24,140 bases of DNA from JAQVXR01 sp050945755 (GCA_050945755.1 JBMNTN010000028.1:1-24140); one strand, 5' to 3'; positions 1 to 8,149 are shown, counted from the stretch's first letter. Translations and numbers: made by a program. The notes: generated by a model not told the origin, from the sequence alone.

Positions 1-615
1 GCAACCGCTGCAAAAATGGCACTCCGTAATTTTTCCCACAGGAGTCCCTGCATATTTTTCCCGCCGTTCTATAAACCAGGACAGCCACTTTTGATCGATT
101 TGAGAAATTAGCTTATTTTTATCTTCGATCACAACTGCCAGTTCCTGCTCCAATTCAATTTTTATTCTGCTATACTGGCCTTTAAGCTGGTTAAATTCTC
201 GATACATCACTTTTAATGCCGCAGAAATCTCCTTTGCCTCATTCTCCAAATCATCTTTTTGCACCATCAGAGTAATGATTTCATTGCTCAAAACATCATT
301 TTGCTCTTTGGCGTCATCTAATTTCTGCTGAAGATTTTCCAGCTCTTTGGGATTTTGGACAGACCCGTCATAAAGAGCCCCGGTTAATTCTTTTTCTATC
401 GCTTCTAAATCAACTACCCGGTTTTTCAATTTCTTTAACTGGCGTAATGTATCTTTCAGACCGACATTTTTCTCGGTGAGCTTTCTTTGCTCCGTTTCAA
501 ACTTCTCTTTGATAATTTTTAGCTGAGACACCTGAGGAGGCTTTTTTAATTTTTTATTAACTTCTGCTTCCCGCGCCTCCAATTCTTGAAGCAGGTACAA
601 CATTTCGATATTCAT
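1..615 (-). CDS. Coiled-coil zinc-ribbon protein (CT398/DUF164-like), 3' part missing
   Basis: The frame is open from an ATG at 615 down to the left edge, giving 205 residues without a stop. The ATG follows a TAAGGAGGAA ribosome site. Residues 1-180 are rich in K, E, L and Q with heptad-like spacing, which indicates a long helical hairpin or coiled coil. At the edge the cysteine pattern C199-H-F-C202-S-G-C205 begins, as expected for the C-terminal C4 zinc ribbon of this family; the second knuckle would lie outside the window. These proteins commonly follow nif3 in Firmicutes, as here, but their function is not settled; a nucleic-acid-binding or scaffold role is inferred from the fold. A hairpin at 642-661 separates it from nif3, so its level may differ from that of the upstream genes. 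Confidence 0.85.
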   Translation of the reverse strand, partial: MNIEMLYLLQELEAREAEVNKKLKKPPQVSQLKIIKEKFETEQRKLTEKNVGLKDTLRQLKKLKNRVVDLEAIEKELTGALYDGSVQNPKELENLQQKLDDAKEQNDVLSNEIITLMVQKDDLENEAKEISAALKVMYREFNQLKGQYSRIKIELEQELAVVIEDKNKLISQIDQKWLSWFIERREKYAGTPVGKITECHFCSGC

Positions 616-641
616 CCCTGTTCCTCCTTAAGAAAAATAAT

Positions 642-661
642 GGATAGGGGAAACCCTATCC
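642..661 (-). terminator. Hairpin between nif3 and the zinc-ribbon gene (attenuator-like)
   Basis: A perfect 8-bp stem, GGATAGGG/CCCTATCC with a 4-nt loop, starts at the first base of the nif3 stop codon. On the minus strand it is followed by ATTATTTTTC. The U-tract is imperfect and the downstream gene starts 27 nt further on, so partial termination is more likely than a full stop. Confidence 0.5.
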
Positions 662-1779
662 TAATAATACTTCCACGGTTCTGTAATTGACTTGCTTGCC
701 CAAACAGCAATATCTACTTTCCTCTTGGCAAATTCTTCTTTCAACCATTCACAAAGGGGAGGCACTATAAAATTCTCCGTATTAAAATGGCCTGCGTCGA
801 CCACAGTCAACCCCATAGCTTCTGCATCCCGCGCCCCATGGTATTTTATATCACCGGTTATATAACATTCTGCACCTTTTAGTACAGCCTGGTTGATTAA
901 CGATGCCCCTGCTCCCCCGCAGACAGCAACCCGTTTGATCTTCCGATCCAATTGTCCTACCACCTTTACCGTGTTAACATTTAGACGCTCCTTTACCTGC
1001 GCTACCATTTCATGGAGTTTCAAAGGCATTTCCAGTTCACCGATTCTCCCCAACCCTAGCCGGCCTTTGTCCAAATCCAGCTTGTAAATATCATAGGCGA
1101 CTTCTTCATAAGGGTGGCTTTCCAACATGGCAGATATTGCCCTTTTTAATTTCCCTGCCGGAATAACAGTCTCCAAACGGTATTCCCGAACCTTTTCCAA
1201 TGATCCTTTAGTCCCGATGAAGGGATTGGTTCCCTCCAAAGGTAAAAAAGTTCCTTCTCCGGCAGTAGAAAATGTACAGCAGGAATAGTTTCCAATCCAG
1301 CCTGCGCCTGCCTGGCAAAGGGCACTGCGCACCTGTTCCAAATGATCTTCCGGGACAAAAACCACCAGCTTAAATAAATCTTCTCCCACTGACGTCGCTA
1401 AAACTTCAATGTTTTTTAAATTAAATAACCTAGCTAAATGTTCATTGATTCCCTCCTGGGCACTGTCTAAATTGGTATGGGCAGCATATACGGCAATATC
1501 GTTTTTAATTATTTTAGAGAGAATTTTCCCCATCGGTCGGTCAAAACGAATATTGCTAACCGGGGAAAAAATTAAGGGATGGTGGGAAAAAATCATATTA
1601 ACCCTTTGAGAAACGGCCTCATCAACTACTTCTTCAGTCACGTCCAGCACTACCAGAAGCCGCTCGACAAGTGCCTCAGGATCTCCTACCTGCAGGCCCA
1701 CATTATCCCAAGGCTCGGCAAGATGCGGTGGAAAAGCAGTTTCAATTATTCCCATCAGTTCTATAACCGTTATAGGCAT
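661..1779 (-). CDS. Nif3-like dinuclear metal-center protein (YqfO type)
   Basis: The 372-aa product has the two-part Nif3/DUF34 metal centre split by a central insertion, as in Bacillus YqfO. The first half carries S-H66-H67-P and AAH101-T-N-L-D105. The last third carries the DAGH331-F-N-T-E335 signature. Residues about 130-235 form the inserted PII/CutA-like domain. The family is often labelled GTP cyclohydrolase 1 type 2, but its physiological substrate is not established. The ATG at 1779 follows CAGGTGATGGA, and the first 10 bases overlap the end of trmK, so the two are probably translationally coupled. The trmK-nif3 pair is conserved downstream of sigA in Firmicutes. Confidence 0.93.
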   Translation of the reverse strand: MPITVIELMGIIETAFPPHLAEPWDNVGLQVGDPEALVERLLVVLDVTEEVVDEAVSQRVNMIFSHHPLIFSPVSNIRFDRPMGKILSKIIKNDIAVYAAHTNLDSAQEGINEHLARLFNLKNIEVLATSVGEDLFKLVVFVPEDHLEQVRSALCQAGAGWIGNYSCCTFSTAGEGTFLPLEGTNPFIGTKGSLEKVREYRLETVIPAGKLKRAISAMLESHPYEEVAYDIYKLDLDKGRLGLGRIGELEMPLKLHEMVAQVKERLNVNTVKVVGQLDRKIKRVAVCGGAGASLINQAVLKGAECYITGDIKYHGARDAEAMGLTVVDAGHFNTENFIVPPLCEWLKEEFAKRKVDIAVWASKSITEPWKYY

Positions 1780-2462
1780 TCCATCACCTGTTTCAGCATA
1801 GATATTCGAGCATTAACTTCACTCTGTTTCCTTTTCACTCCGGGAGCATTGCCGCGCTCCATGTTACTCCCAATGCATTTCAATGAAGTAATTTTTTCTT
1901 GAAGGTACTTTTTTAAAAGGGGGTGTCTTTTTTTCATTAAAACTGGTCCCACTTCAATTTCCGCTTCAGTTAAACAACATTTCCCCAGTTGTGCTCCAAT
2001 AATTTCGTAAAATACCCCGCCTTCAAGCACCAATTCTTCGTCAATAATTTTCCATTCATGCTCCATGAGCCATCTTCGCAGTTGAGAAGTCCCTCGCATT
2101 GGTTGAAGTACCAACCTTTTAACTTGAATTAAAACATCCGGGGATCCTTCCAATATTTTTATGATGGTGGAAGCTCCCATCCCAGCAATGCAAATTGTCT
2201 CCGCTTCACCTGGGCTGAGCACTTTTAGCCCATCCCCCAAACGCAAATCAATCTTTTTCTCCAGTGCCAGGAGTTCCACGATATCTTTTGCCGCATTTAA
2301 CGGGCCCTGAGAGACGTCACTGGCAATAGCATAAGGGCAAATGCCTTGAGAAACTAAATAAGTCGGCAGGTACCCGTGGTCAGTTCCAATATCCGCATTT
2401 ACAGAACCCTTAAGAACCATAGACGCTACTGCAGCCAACCTGCTCGAAAGTTTAATCTTCAC
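1770..2462 (-). CDS. trmK: tRNA (adenine(22)-N(1))-methyltransferase TrmK
   Basis: The 230-aa protein belongs to the TrmK/YqfN family of SAM-dependent Rossmann methyltransferases, which put m1A at position 22 of tRNA in Gram-positive bacteria. The SAM-binding loop is D-I-G-T-D-H-G-Y-L-P at residues 24-33, an unusually clear family signature. A later I-C-I-A-G-M-G-A-S-T segment matches the conserved motif before the catalytic region. Translation starts at GTG (2460-2462) after GGTGAGGTATCA. The C-terminal 60 residues are charged and helical, as in relatives. It overlaps nif3 by 10 bases and is transcribed with it. Confidence 0.93.
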   Translation of the reverse strand: MKIKLSSRLAAVASMVLKGSVNADIGTDHGYLPTYLVSQGICPYAIASDVSQGPLNAAKDIVELLALEKKIDLRLGDGLKVLSPGEAETICIAGMGASTIIKILEGSPDVLIQVKRLVLQPMRGTSQLRRWLMEHEWKIIDEELVLEGGVFYEIIGAQLGKCCLTEAEIEVGPVLMKKRHPLLKKYLQEKITSLKCIGSNMERGNAPGVKRKQSEVNARISMLKQVMECL

Positions 2463-2673
2463 TGATACCTCACCACACAGATACCCGAATGTTTAAGGAA
2501 CCAGGATATCATTCCCTTAAATCCGGTGTTTTATCCCCGATAACAGTTCCGGAATAAGATATAAAATCATATTAATTACAGTATTCGTAGTTTATTGCTG
2601 AAATCCTTCCAATACCGAAGGCCAGCCGATATAATCGAAAAATAAAATAATCATAAGAAGAACAAAGGGAGCA

Positions 2674-4224
2674 TTATTTACAACTTATGCTTTTGGCGAT
2701 ACGGCAGCCTGTGGCTGTAGCACAGAGCCCACCCATGCCGGTACAGCGCAGAGAAACATCCATCTGTCTACCCACAGTCATCATTGCTTCAACTGCCTCA
2801 TCAAAAGGAATGACGGCGCGAAAGCCGCTCATAACCATATTAGCAGCAACAATAGCATTTGCGACTCCACTACTATTTCGACTAATACAGGGTATCTCCG
2901 TTTGACAGCCTACAGGGTCGCAAACAAGGCCTAACATATTTTGAAGTGTCAGGGAAGCGGCTTCAAGTGACTCTGCCACTGTACCATGAACGAGTGATAC
3001 AAGTCCGGCGGCCGCCATGGCAGCTGCTGCACCAATTTCCGCCTGACAACCGGCAACATCGCCGGCGAATGTGGCATTATTACCAATAAAAGCTCCGACC
3101 AAGCCGGCGCCTAACAAAGCCTTGGCAATTTCCTCATCACCATATCCCATCTGCTCTCCAACACAGATTAAAGCCGCCGGCACCACGCCGCAGGAGCCTG
3201 CCGTAGGCGCTGCCACGATAACACCTGGTTTTCCACTCATCTCCATAACAGCAACAGCCCAAAGCATTGCTTTATTCAAAATACCCCCATCAATCAGTCT
3301 TCTCTTATTAACCTGTTCAGCCATTGTAGAAGCAATCGGCTTCAAATAACCTTTTCTCGGACTGTCCGGCGGCATCGACAAGCCATCTGCTGCAGCCTTG
3401 CGCATAACTTTCAGCTTGCGGTATATGTCCTCAAATATAGCGTCCTCTTTGGCATCAAGAGCCGTCTCGTAATCAATAGCCAGGCGCCAAAGGGAGTGTC
3501 CCGTCTCTTGGGCATACCGCAAAGCACCGACACCGTCAATAAAAGGTGGCAATGCATTTGGATGACGTTGTACAACAAGATCCGCAGGTACATAACTGCA
3601 GAGCAAGCAGTCATCATCTGCTGAGAATAATTCAATGAGTTCCTGCTCCGGAGTCTCGGTCATCTCTATCTGCAAAACGCCGCCATCATCCGCGGGAAAA
3701 TTTTGTTGGCGGATATTGGAGAAATGGGGCAAGACTTTGGACGGAAAACCTTGACCACGATACACAATTACCAAAGTGTTGACTTCACCGGTAATGTGTA
3801 ACGGACGACCGTTCAACGAGACAATTTCGATCATACTACCACCTAAAGAGCGGGCAAGAATTGAGATCTCTTTCTTACGGCCTCGCAGATTTAATAGGGC
3901 AGCATTTGGATGAACATCTTCCAGATCTCCTACCACAAAATTATAACGCATACCTTTCTCATCAGCTACAGCCAGAGATTGAGCTAATTTCTCGTCGTCC
4001 GGCGTCATCCCCAAAAGACCACCAATAAAACCATAGTCGGAACCTTGTCCATGGTATGTGGCCGCAAAGGAGCCACGCTTGTCAAAAACAATTTCTGCTT
4101 CCAAGATCTCTTCGTCAAGCAGTGCCCGTGCCAGATTGCCGATGCGGCAGGGACCTGCCGTATGAGAACTGGACGGGCCCATCATAACAGGGCCGATTAC
4201 ATCATTCAATATACTACAAATCAT
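2674..4224 (-). CDS. L-serine dehydratase, single-chain iron-sulfur type (beta-alpha fusion)
   Basis: This 516-aa enzyme deaminates L-serine to pyruvate and ammonia. Residues 1-200 form the beta part, with GPSSSHTAGP at 16-25. Residues 230-510 form the alpha part, with PTAGSCG at 340-346. Cys393, Cys435 and Cys446 are spaced 42 and 11 residues apart, the spacing I recall for [4Fe-4S] ligands of type 2 serine dehydratases. Between them, residues 145-195 resemble a degenerate ACT-like segment (GEVNTLVIVYRG). Firmicutes usually carry separate sdaAA and sdaAB subunits, so the single chain is notable. The ATG at 4224 follows AAAGGA. It has its own promoter at about 4398 and lies between the tRNA pair and trmK, breaking the usual sigA-to-trmK neighbourhood. 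Its third positions look more GC-rich than its neighbours (visual impression). Confidence 0.93.
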   Translation of the reverse strand: MICSILNDVIGPVMMGPSSSHTAGPCRIGNLARALLDEEILEAEIVFDKRGSFAATYHGQGSDYGFIGGLLGMTPDDEKLAQSLAVADEKGMRYNFVVGDLEDVHPNAALLNLRGRKKEISILARSLGGSMIEIVSLNGRPLHITGEVNTLVIVYRGQGFPSKVLPHFSNIRQQNFPADDGGVLQIEMTETPEQELIELFSADDDCLLCSYVPADLVVQRHPNALPPFIDGVGALRYAQETGHSLWRLAIDYETALDAKEDAIFEDIYRKLKVMRKAAADGLSMPPDSPRKGYLKPIASTMAEQVNKRRLIDGGILNKAMLWAVAVMEMSGKPGVIVAAPTAGSCGVVPAALICVGEQMGYGDEEIAKALLGAGLVGAFIGNNATFAGDVAGCQAEIGAAAAMAAAGLVSLVHGTVAESLEAASLTLQNMLGLVCDPVGCQTEIPCISRNSSGVANAIVAANMVMSGFRAVIPFDEAVEAMMTVGRQMDVSLRCTGMGGLCATATGCRIAKSISCK

Positions 4225-4397
4225 TTTTATCCATTCCTTTAGATTTCATTATTTTTAGCTAACACAAAAAAATTATGATAATGAGAATACTAACATATTT
4301 ACATATATGGTCAGCAACAATATGGGGCAGCAAAGAAAACCTTACCTTACAAAAGATTTAATCAACTCACACCCACATTCAGGCCAAATATATTTAA

Positions 4398-4426
4398 ATT
4401 ATATCACATATCGCCTGCTATCAGGC
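4398..4426 (-). promoter_or_regulatory. Extended -10 promoter and inverted repeat upstream of the serine dehydratase gene
   Basis: On the minus strand TG-A-TATAAT (TATAAT at 4403-4398) forms an extended -10 element. There is no good -35, but the expected place is covered by an inverted repeat, GCCTG-N4-CAGGC (4413-4426), that could be an operator. The predicted 5' leader is about 165 nt. Promoter and operator roles are inferred. Confidence 0.5.
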
Positions 4427-4450
4427 ACTGTGTCTAATAATTAGTCTATA

Positions 4451-4476
4451 AAAAAAAGACGCATCTGCGTCTTTTT
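4451..4476 (-). terminator. Rho-independent terminator of the tRNA pair
   Basis: A stem with GACGC/GCGTC core extended by A/T pairs to 10 bp (4453-4462 with 4467-4476) and an ATCT loop ends, on the minus strand, in a run of seven T. It lies 5 nt after the CCA end of the distal tRNA. Confidence 0.85.
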
Positions 4477-4480
4477 GTTT

Positions 4481-4555
4481 TGGTGGGCCCACCTGGGATC
4501 GAACCAGGGACCGACCGGTTATGAGCCGGTGGCTCTACCGCTGAGCTATAGGCCC
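4481..4555 (-). tRNA. tRNA with CAU anticodon (probably tRNA-Ile2; tRNA-Met possible)
   Basis: A full 75-nt cloverleaf with encoded CCA: acceptor GGGCCTA/TGGGCCC, D arm GCTC..GAGC, anticodon arm CCGGCTCATAACCGG and T arm CCTGG-TTCGATC-CCAGG. The G1-C72 pair rules out initiator tRNA. A CAU anticodon is shared by elongator Met and the AUA-reading Ile tRNA whose C34 is changed to lysidine by TilS. The flanking CGGCTCATAACCG resembles tRNA-Ile2, but the two cannot be separated safely by eye. Confidence 0.95.
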
Positions 4556-4561
4556 AAAAAA

Positions 4562-4636
4562 TGGCTCCCCGAGTTGGATTCGAACCAACAACAACCCGGT
4601 TAACAGCCGGGTACTCTACCGTTGAGCTATCGGGGA
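4562..4636 (-). tRNA. tRNA-Asn (GUU)
   Basis: A 75-nt cloverleaf with encoded CCA, acceptor TCCCCGA/TCGGGGA, discriminator G, anticodon loop CTGTTAA with GTT anticodon, and a standard T arm with GGTTCGAATCC. It is the first gene of the two-tRNA unit, 6 nt before the CAU tRNA. Confidence 0.97.
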
Positions 4637-4655
4637 ACGCTCATTTGCATAGAAC

Positions 4656-4684
4656 ATTATACTAAAATTCTTTTCCCCGGTCAA
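4656..4684 (-). promoter_or_regulatory. SigA promoter of the tRNA-Asn / tRNA-CAU unit
   Basis: On the minus strand TTGACC (4684-4679), a 17-nt spacer and a perfect TATAAT (4661-4656) lie about 20 nt before tRNA-Asn. This is the best sigA-type promoter in the window and makes the tRNA pair independent of rpoD. Confidence 0.88.
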
Positions 4685-4736
4685 TAAATTCCGGGTACCA
4701 AATTTTCGTAAGTTAATCTAAAAAAACGCTGCCCTT

Positions 4737-5837
4737 TTATTCTAAGTAATCCTTTAACTTTTTGCTCCGGCTGGGATGGCGTAACTTTCTTAATGCTTTC
4801 GCCTCTATCTGGCGAATACGTTCTCTCGTTACACCAAACACCTGCCCTACTTCCTCCAGAGTACGTGACCTGCCATCCTCCAGGCCAAAACGAAGCTGGA
4901 GCACCTTCTTTTCCCGAGGTGTCAGCGTTTCCAGAACGTCCTCCAGTTGTTCTTTTAAAAGCATAAATGATGCTGCCTCTGCCGGAGCAGGTGCATCTTC
5001 ATCTTCAATAAAATCCCCTAAATGACTGTCTTCTTCTTCTCCGATTGGGGTTTCCAGTGAAACAGGTTCTTGGGCAATTTTCATGATTTCCCGCACTCTT
5101 TCCACCGGAATATCCATCTCTTTGGCAATTTCTTCCGGAAGGGGTTCCCTCCCTAATTCCTGTAAGAGCTGGCGAGAAACTCGAATCAATTTGTTTATAG
5201 TTTCTACCATATGGACCGGTATCCGAATGGTCCGAGCTTGGTCCGCAATGGCACGGGTAATGGCCTGACGAATCCACCATGTTGCATAGGTACTGAACTT
5301 AAAGCCCTTTTGGTAGTCAAATTTTTCCACAGCCTTTATTAACCCTAAGTTACCCTCCTGAATTAAATCGAGAAAGAGCATCCCCCGTCCAACATATCTC
5401 TTAGCAATACTGACCACCAAGCGGAGATTGGCCTCCGCTAAGCGCCGTTTTGCCTCTTCATCGCCCTGCTCCATTTGTTTGGCCAGCTCAACTTCTTCCT
5501 CTGCAGATAAAAGCGGAACACGTCCGATTTCTTTCAAATACATGCGTACAGGGTCATCAATGGCAACTCCTTCCGGAATGGACAAATCAATTTCAATCGT
5601 CTCATTGGAGGCAGAATCATCTTGATCGTGATGTTCGATCGTTTCCACTTCCCCGGCGCCGGACATGACCTCAATACCCATATGTCCTAACTGTTCATAT
5701 ACTTCATCCATTTGATCTGGAGTTAATTCTATTTCGGCCAGAGAATCCATGATTTCATTATAAGTAAGCATTCCCCGCTGTTTGCCTGTTTCAATTAGTT
5801 TTTTTACTGCTTCAACTTTTAATTGGTCCGGCTTCAT
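4737..5837 (-). CDS. rpoD: RNA polymerase primary sigma factor SigA/RpoD
   Basis: The housekeeping sigma factor, 366 aa from the chosen start, close to Bacillus SigA in length. Region 1.1 covers residues 1-80. Region 1.2 starts at D-D-P-V-R-M-Y-L-K-E-I-G (94-105). Region 2 (130-200) holds NLRLVVSIAKRYVGRG and the -10-reading FSTYATWWIRQAITR. Region 3 follows, and region 4 (300-366) ends with the -35-reading VTRERIRQIEAKALRKLRHP. I start at ATG 5837 because AGGAGGG lies 6 nt before it; an in-frame ATG at 5867 has no such site. It follows dnaG by 35 nt, the classic primase-sigma arrangement. Confidence 0.97.
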   Translation of the reverse strand: MKPDQLKVEAVKKLIETGKQRGMLTYNEIMDSLAEIELTPDQMDEVYEQLGHMGIEVMSGAGEVETIEHHDQDDSASNETIEIDLSIPEGVAIDDPVRMYLKEIGRVPLLSAEEEVELAKQMEQGDEEAKRRLAEANLRLVVSIAKRYVGRGMLFLDLIQEGNLGLIKAVEKFDYQKGFKFSTYATWWIRQAITRAIADQARTIRIPVHMVETINKLIRVSRQLLQELGREPLPEEIAKEMDIPVERVREIMKIAQEPVSLETPIGEEEDSHLGDFIEDEDAPAPAEAASFMLLKEQLEDVLETLTPREKKVLQLRFGLEDGRSRTLEEVGQVFGVTRERIRQIEAKALRKLRHPSRSKKLKDYLE

Positions 5838-5872
5838 AATTTCCCTCCTTCCGATAAAAATTGCCATATTCT

Positions 5873-7696
5873 TTAGTTTTTTAATTGCTGTACCTGTTGT
5901 TGCAACTTGGTATACTCCTGCAGCAAGGTGATAGTTTCGGATGTTAAATTCTTTTTTTCTTGATCATGAATTATTGCTTGAATTTCTTTAATACGTTTTT
6001 TTAATTTATGCAGCTGGATCATCTTTATATAATCTCGGATCAGCATTTCTCTATCTTCTCCGGGAATTTCTTCCAATAGTAATTCAGCAACAGATTGCCG
6101 TAACTTAGCATCATCAACCTTTTCTACCAGGGTAGACGGATGCCAATCAAAATCAGCATATATTTTTTTAACAAACCGCAAAACATCCGCCAATACCGGC
6201 ATATCTGTAAAATCAAAACCTAAAACCTTTTCAACCCGGTCAAAAGTCTCCCGGTCTTCGATCATCAAACGGCAAAGACTCTTTTGCGCAATAGTATAGG
6301 CATCTCGGCGATCTCTTTGAATAACTTCGTTAACTTGAAACCGAGTATTGTTAGTATGCTTGCCCCGGATAAAATTATCCGCATTTTGTAAATAACCCAT
6401 CTTTCGATCTAATTCAGCATAAATTGACTCCTGGGAAATATCCAAGTGCCGTGCAATAAATTTTATATATTGATCCTTTTCGACTTGACTTTTTATCCTG
6501 GAAATAACGGGAAGCAGTTCTTTAACAACATCGGCTTTCCCTTCAATTGTTTTTATATTGTGTTTAGCCACAGCAACATGTAACCTGTATTCCAGAAAAC
6601 TCTCCGCCCGATTTTGCATCAGTTGCATCCATGCTTTCCCGTTGTACCTGTGTAAAAATTCATCCGGATCCAACCCATTAGGTAGTGTTAATACCCGAAC
6701 CCGGAAACCCAGGTTATCTAAGATCTCTAATCCACGGAAAGCAGCTTTTGCTCCTGCCGTATCCGCATCATATGATATTAATACATGGGATGTATATCTT
6801 TTGAGCAACCTTCCCTGATCAGGCGTAAGCGAAGTTCCTAAAGAAGCCACAGTATTATTTATGCCAAATTGGCGAGCTGCCACAACGTCCATATAACCTT
6901 CAACAATGATCGCCTCATCACACTTACGGATATCAGTTGCTGCAAGATTAATGCCGTATAAGTTTTGGGATTTGTTAAAAATCAAAGTTTCCGGGGAGTT
7001 AAGATACTTGGGTAGTTCATCTCCCATCACCCTGCCCCCAAAGGCAACGACTTTACCCCGGTAATCCCAAACAGGAAACATTAACCGATTGCGGAACCTA
7101 TCATAATACGTCCCCTTTTGACTTTTGCTGATTAAACCGGCTTTTTCCATATCCTGTTCGGTAAACCCTTGCGTCAGTAGATAATTTTTTAAGCTGTCCC
7201 AGGAGGCTGGAGCATATCCCAGGTGAAAATCCATAATCATATCCCGGGTTATTTTCCTTTTATCCAAATAAGCCCTGGCAACTTTACCAATATGCGCATC
7301 TAAAAGATTGGCATGAAAAAAGTCTGCCGCCAATTCATGCATTTCATACATGCGACGTTTTTCGGACAGGCGCGCTGCCTCAACCCCTGTTTGCGCTGTG
7401 GCCGGAATCACTATCCCCACTTTTTCCGCTAACTTTTCTGCCGCTTCAGGTAGGGTAAGATTCTCCTGTTCCATGATAAAGGTAATCACACTGCCACCTT
7501 TCTGGCAGCCAAAACAATAAAAAATCTGTTTTTCAGGCGAAACAGTAAATGAAGGTGTATCCTCCAAATGGAATGGACAAAGGCCAACATAGTTTTTCCC
7601 CTGTCTTTTTAATGTAACGTATGCGGAAATTATCTCAACAATATCAGACTTCATCCTTATCTCATCAACAATTTCCGGCGGTACATACTTCATCAT
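5873..7696 (-). CDS. dnaG: DNA primase DnaG
   Basis: The primase makes RNA primers at the replication fork. From ATG 7696 the protein has 607 residues. The N-terminal zinc ribbon is C40-P-F-H43 ... Y-C61-F-G-C64. The Toprim core holds I-I-V-E266-G-Y-M-D and the metal pair in S-Y-D310-A-D312-T-A-G. The C-terminal 150 residues are helical and should bind the DnaB helicase. The start is placed at ATG 7696 because GAGGGTGGT lies just before it; an in-frame GTG at 7711 is less well placed. It is probably transcribed from within the 484-bp gap upstream and runs into rpoD. Confidence 0.97.
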   Translation of the reverse strand: MMKYVPPEIVDEIRMKSDIVEIISAYVTLKRQGKNYVGLCPFHLEDTPSFTVSPEKQIFYCFGCQKGGSVITFIMEQENLTLPEAAEKLAEKVGIVIPATAQTGVEAARLSEKRRMYEMHELAADFFHANLLDAHIGKVARAYLDKRKITRDMIMDFHLGYAPASWDSLKNYLLTQGFTEQDMEKAGLISKSQKGTYYDRFRNRLMFPVWDYRGKVVAFGGRVMGDELPKYLNSPETLIFNKSQNLYGINLAATDIRKCDEAIIVEGYMDVVAARQFGINNTVASLGTSLTPDQGRLLKRYTSHVLISYDADTAGAKAAFRGLEILDNLGFRVRVLTLPNGLDPDEFLHRYNGKAWMQLMQNRAESFLEYRLHVAVAKHNIKTIEGKADVVKELLPVISRIKSQVEKDQYIKFIARHLDISQESIYAELDRKMGYLQNADNFIRGKHTNNTRFQVNEVIQRDRRDAYTIAQKSLCRLMIEDRETFDRVEKVLGFDFTDMPVLADVLRFVKKIYADFDWHPSTLVEKVDDAKLRQSVAELLLEEIPGEDREMLIRDYIKMIQLHKLKKRIKEIQAIIHDQEKKNLTSETITLLQEYTKLQQQVQQLKN

Positions 7697-7849
7697 TTGC
7701 ACCACCCTCACTTATAAAAATACCTTGTCAGATACGATTTGTTTTCGCCATTTTTTCTTTGATTCCTTCTTGATAGTAAATTTAGTATTTAATCCCCGAC
7801 CTGTAGCATTAATTTCAAATGCTTCTTACCCAAAGTATTGTTATATTCG

Positions 7850-7906
7850 CTACCTCTTGGCTAATTCCTTCCAGTGTTCGACAAAAATAACCTGCCACCA
7901 GGCCAT
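7850..7906 (-). CDS. Possible 18-aa leader peptide upstream of dnaG
   Basis: ATG 7906 follows AGGA with a 9-nt spacer and reads MAWWQVIFVEHWKELAKR, then TAG. It is rich in aromatic residues, with three Trp. It ends about 150 nt before dnaG. Nothing except the ribosome-site match supports translation, and it may be chance. Confidence 0.2.
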   Translation of the reverse strand: MAWWQVIFVEHWKELAKR

Positions 7907-8022
7907 TTTATTATTTCCTAATATTTGGTAGATTATACCCGCTGCGGTTTAGACACTTAGGAGTTTCAAAAAAAACTAATAACTATGAATAATGCATGGA
8001 CTCTACGGAAAAGATATTATCG

Positions 8023-8100
8023 AAGGTTGGACGATTACCCTGCCAAGTAATTAGTCACTACTTGGATAGCCTGACCAGCGAAGAGGTCCCGTCCAACCTT
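8023..8100. ncRNA. Candidate structured RNA (three-way junction), strand undecided
   Basis: A perfect 11-bp outer stem, AAGGTTGGACG/CGTCCAACCTT (8023-8033 with 8090-8100), encloses two hairpins. P2 is CCAAGTA/TACTTGG (8043-8049 with 8059-8065, 9-nt loop). P3 is GACC/GGTC (8073-8076 with 8085-8088, 8-nt loop). The joining strands are 9, 7 and 1 nt. I do not recognise a known riboswitch or ribozyme core on either strand. As plus-strand RNA it would be followed by TTCTTGTTATTT. As minus-strand RNA it would lie in the dnaG leader or the dgt 3' region. The pairing is seen directly; function is unknown. Confidence 0.45.
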
Positions 8101-8123
8101 TCTTGTTATTTAGATTGTCAACT

Positions 8124-8149
8124 TAAACAAGACAAACTCCCATTGGGAG
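8124..8149 (-). terminator. Weak terminator after dgt
   Basis: On the minus strand CTCCC-AAT-GGGAG (8149-8137) is followed by TTTGTCTTGTTT, about 30 nt after the dgt stop. The stem is only 5 bp, so read-through is likely. Confidence 0.4.

Noticed and set aside
4481..4636. tRNA pair as attachment site of an integrated element
   Set aside because: I saw no integrase gene and no repeat of a tRNA 3' end downstream; only the serine dehydratase gene follows.
7725..7931. 68-codon plus-strand frame in the dgt-dnaG gap
   Set aside because: There is no ribosome site, the composition is biased to F, S, I, L and C, and it conflicts with a probable minus-strand leader of dnaG.
8071..8088. Hammerhead-like CTGA ... 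CGAA pieces inside the three-way junction
   Set aside because: The required CUGANGA and GAAA core order is absent, and the junction lengths do not fit.
8026..8098. Integron attC-like ends (GTTGGAC and GTCCAAC match GTTRRRY and RYYYAAC)
   Set aside because: The order is inverted: attC begins with RYYYAAC and ends with GTTRRRY on both strands, while here it is the reverse. The internal hairpins also do not match attC arms.
8117..8122. TTGACA on the minus strand just before the three-way junction
   Set aside because: At 16-18 nt spacing the -10 position falls on GGTTGG or similar GC-rich sequence, so it is unlikely to be a promoter.
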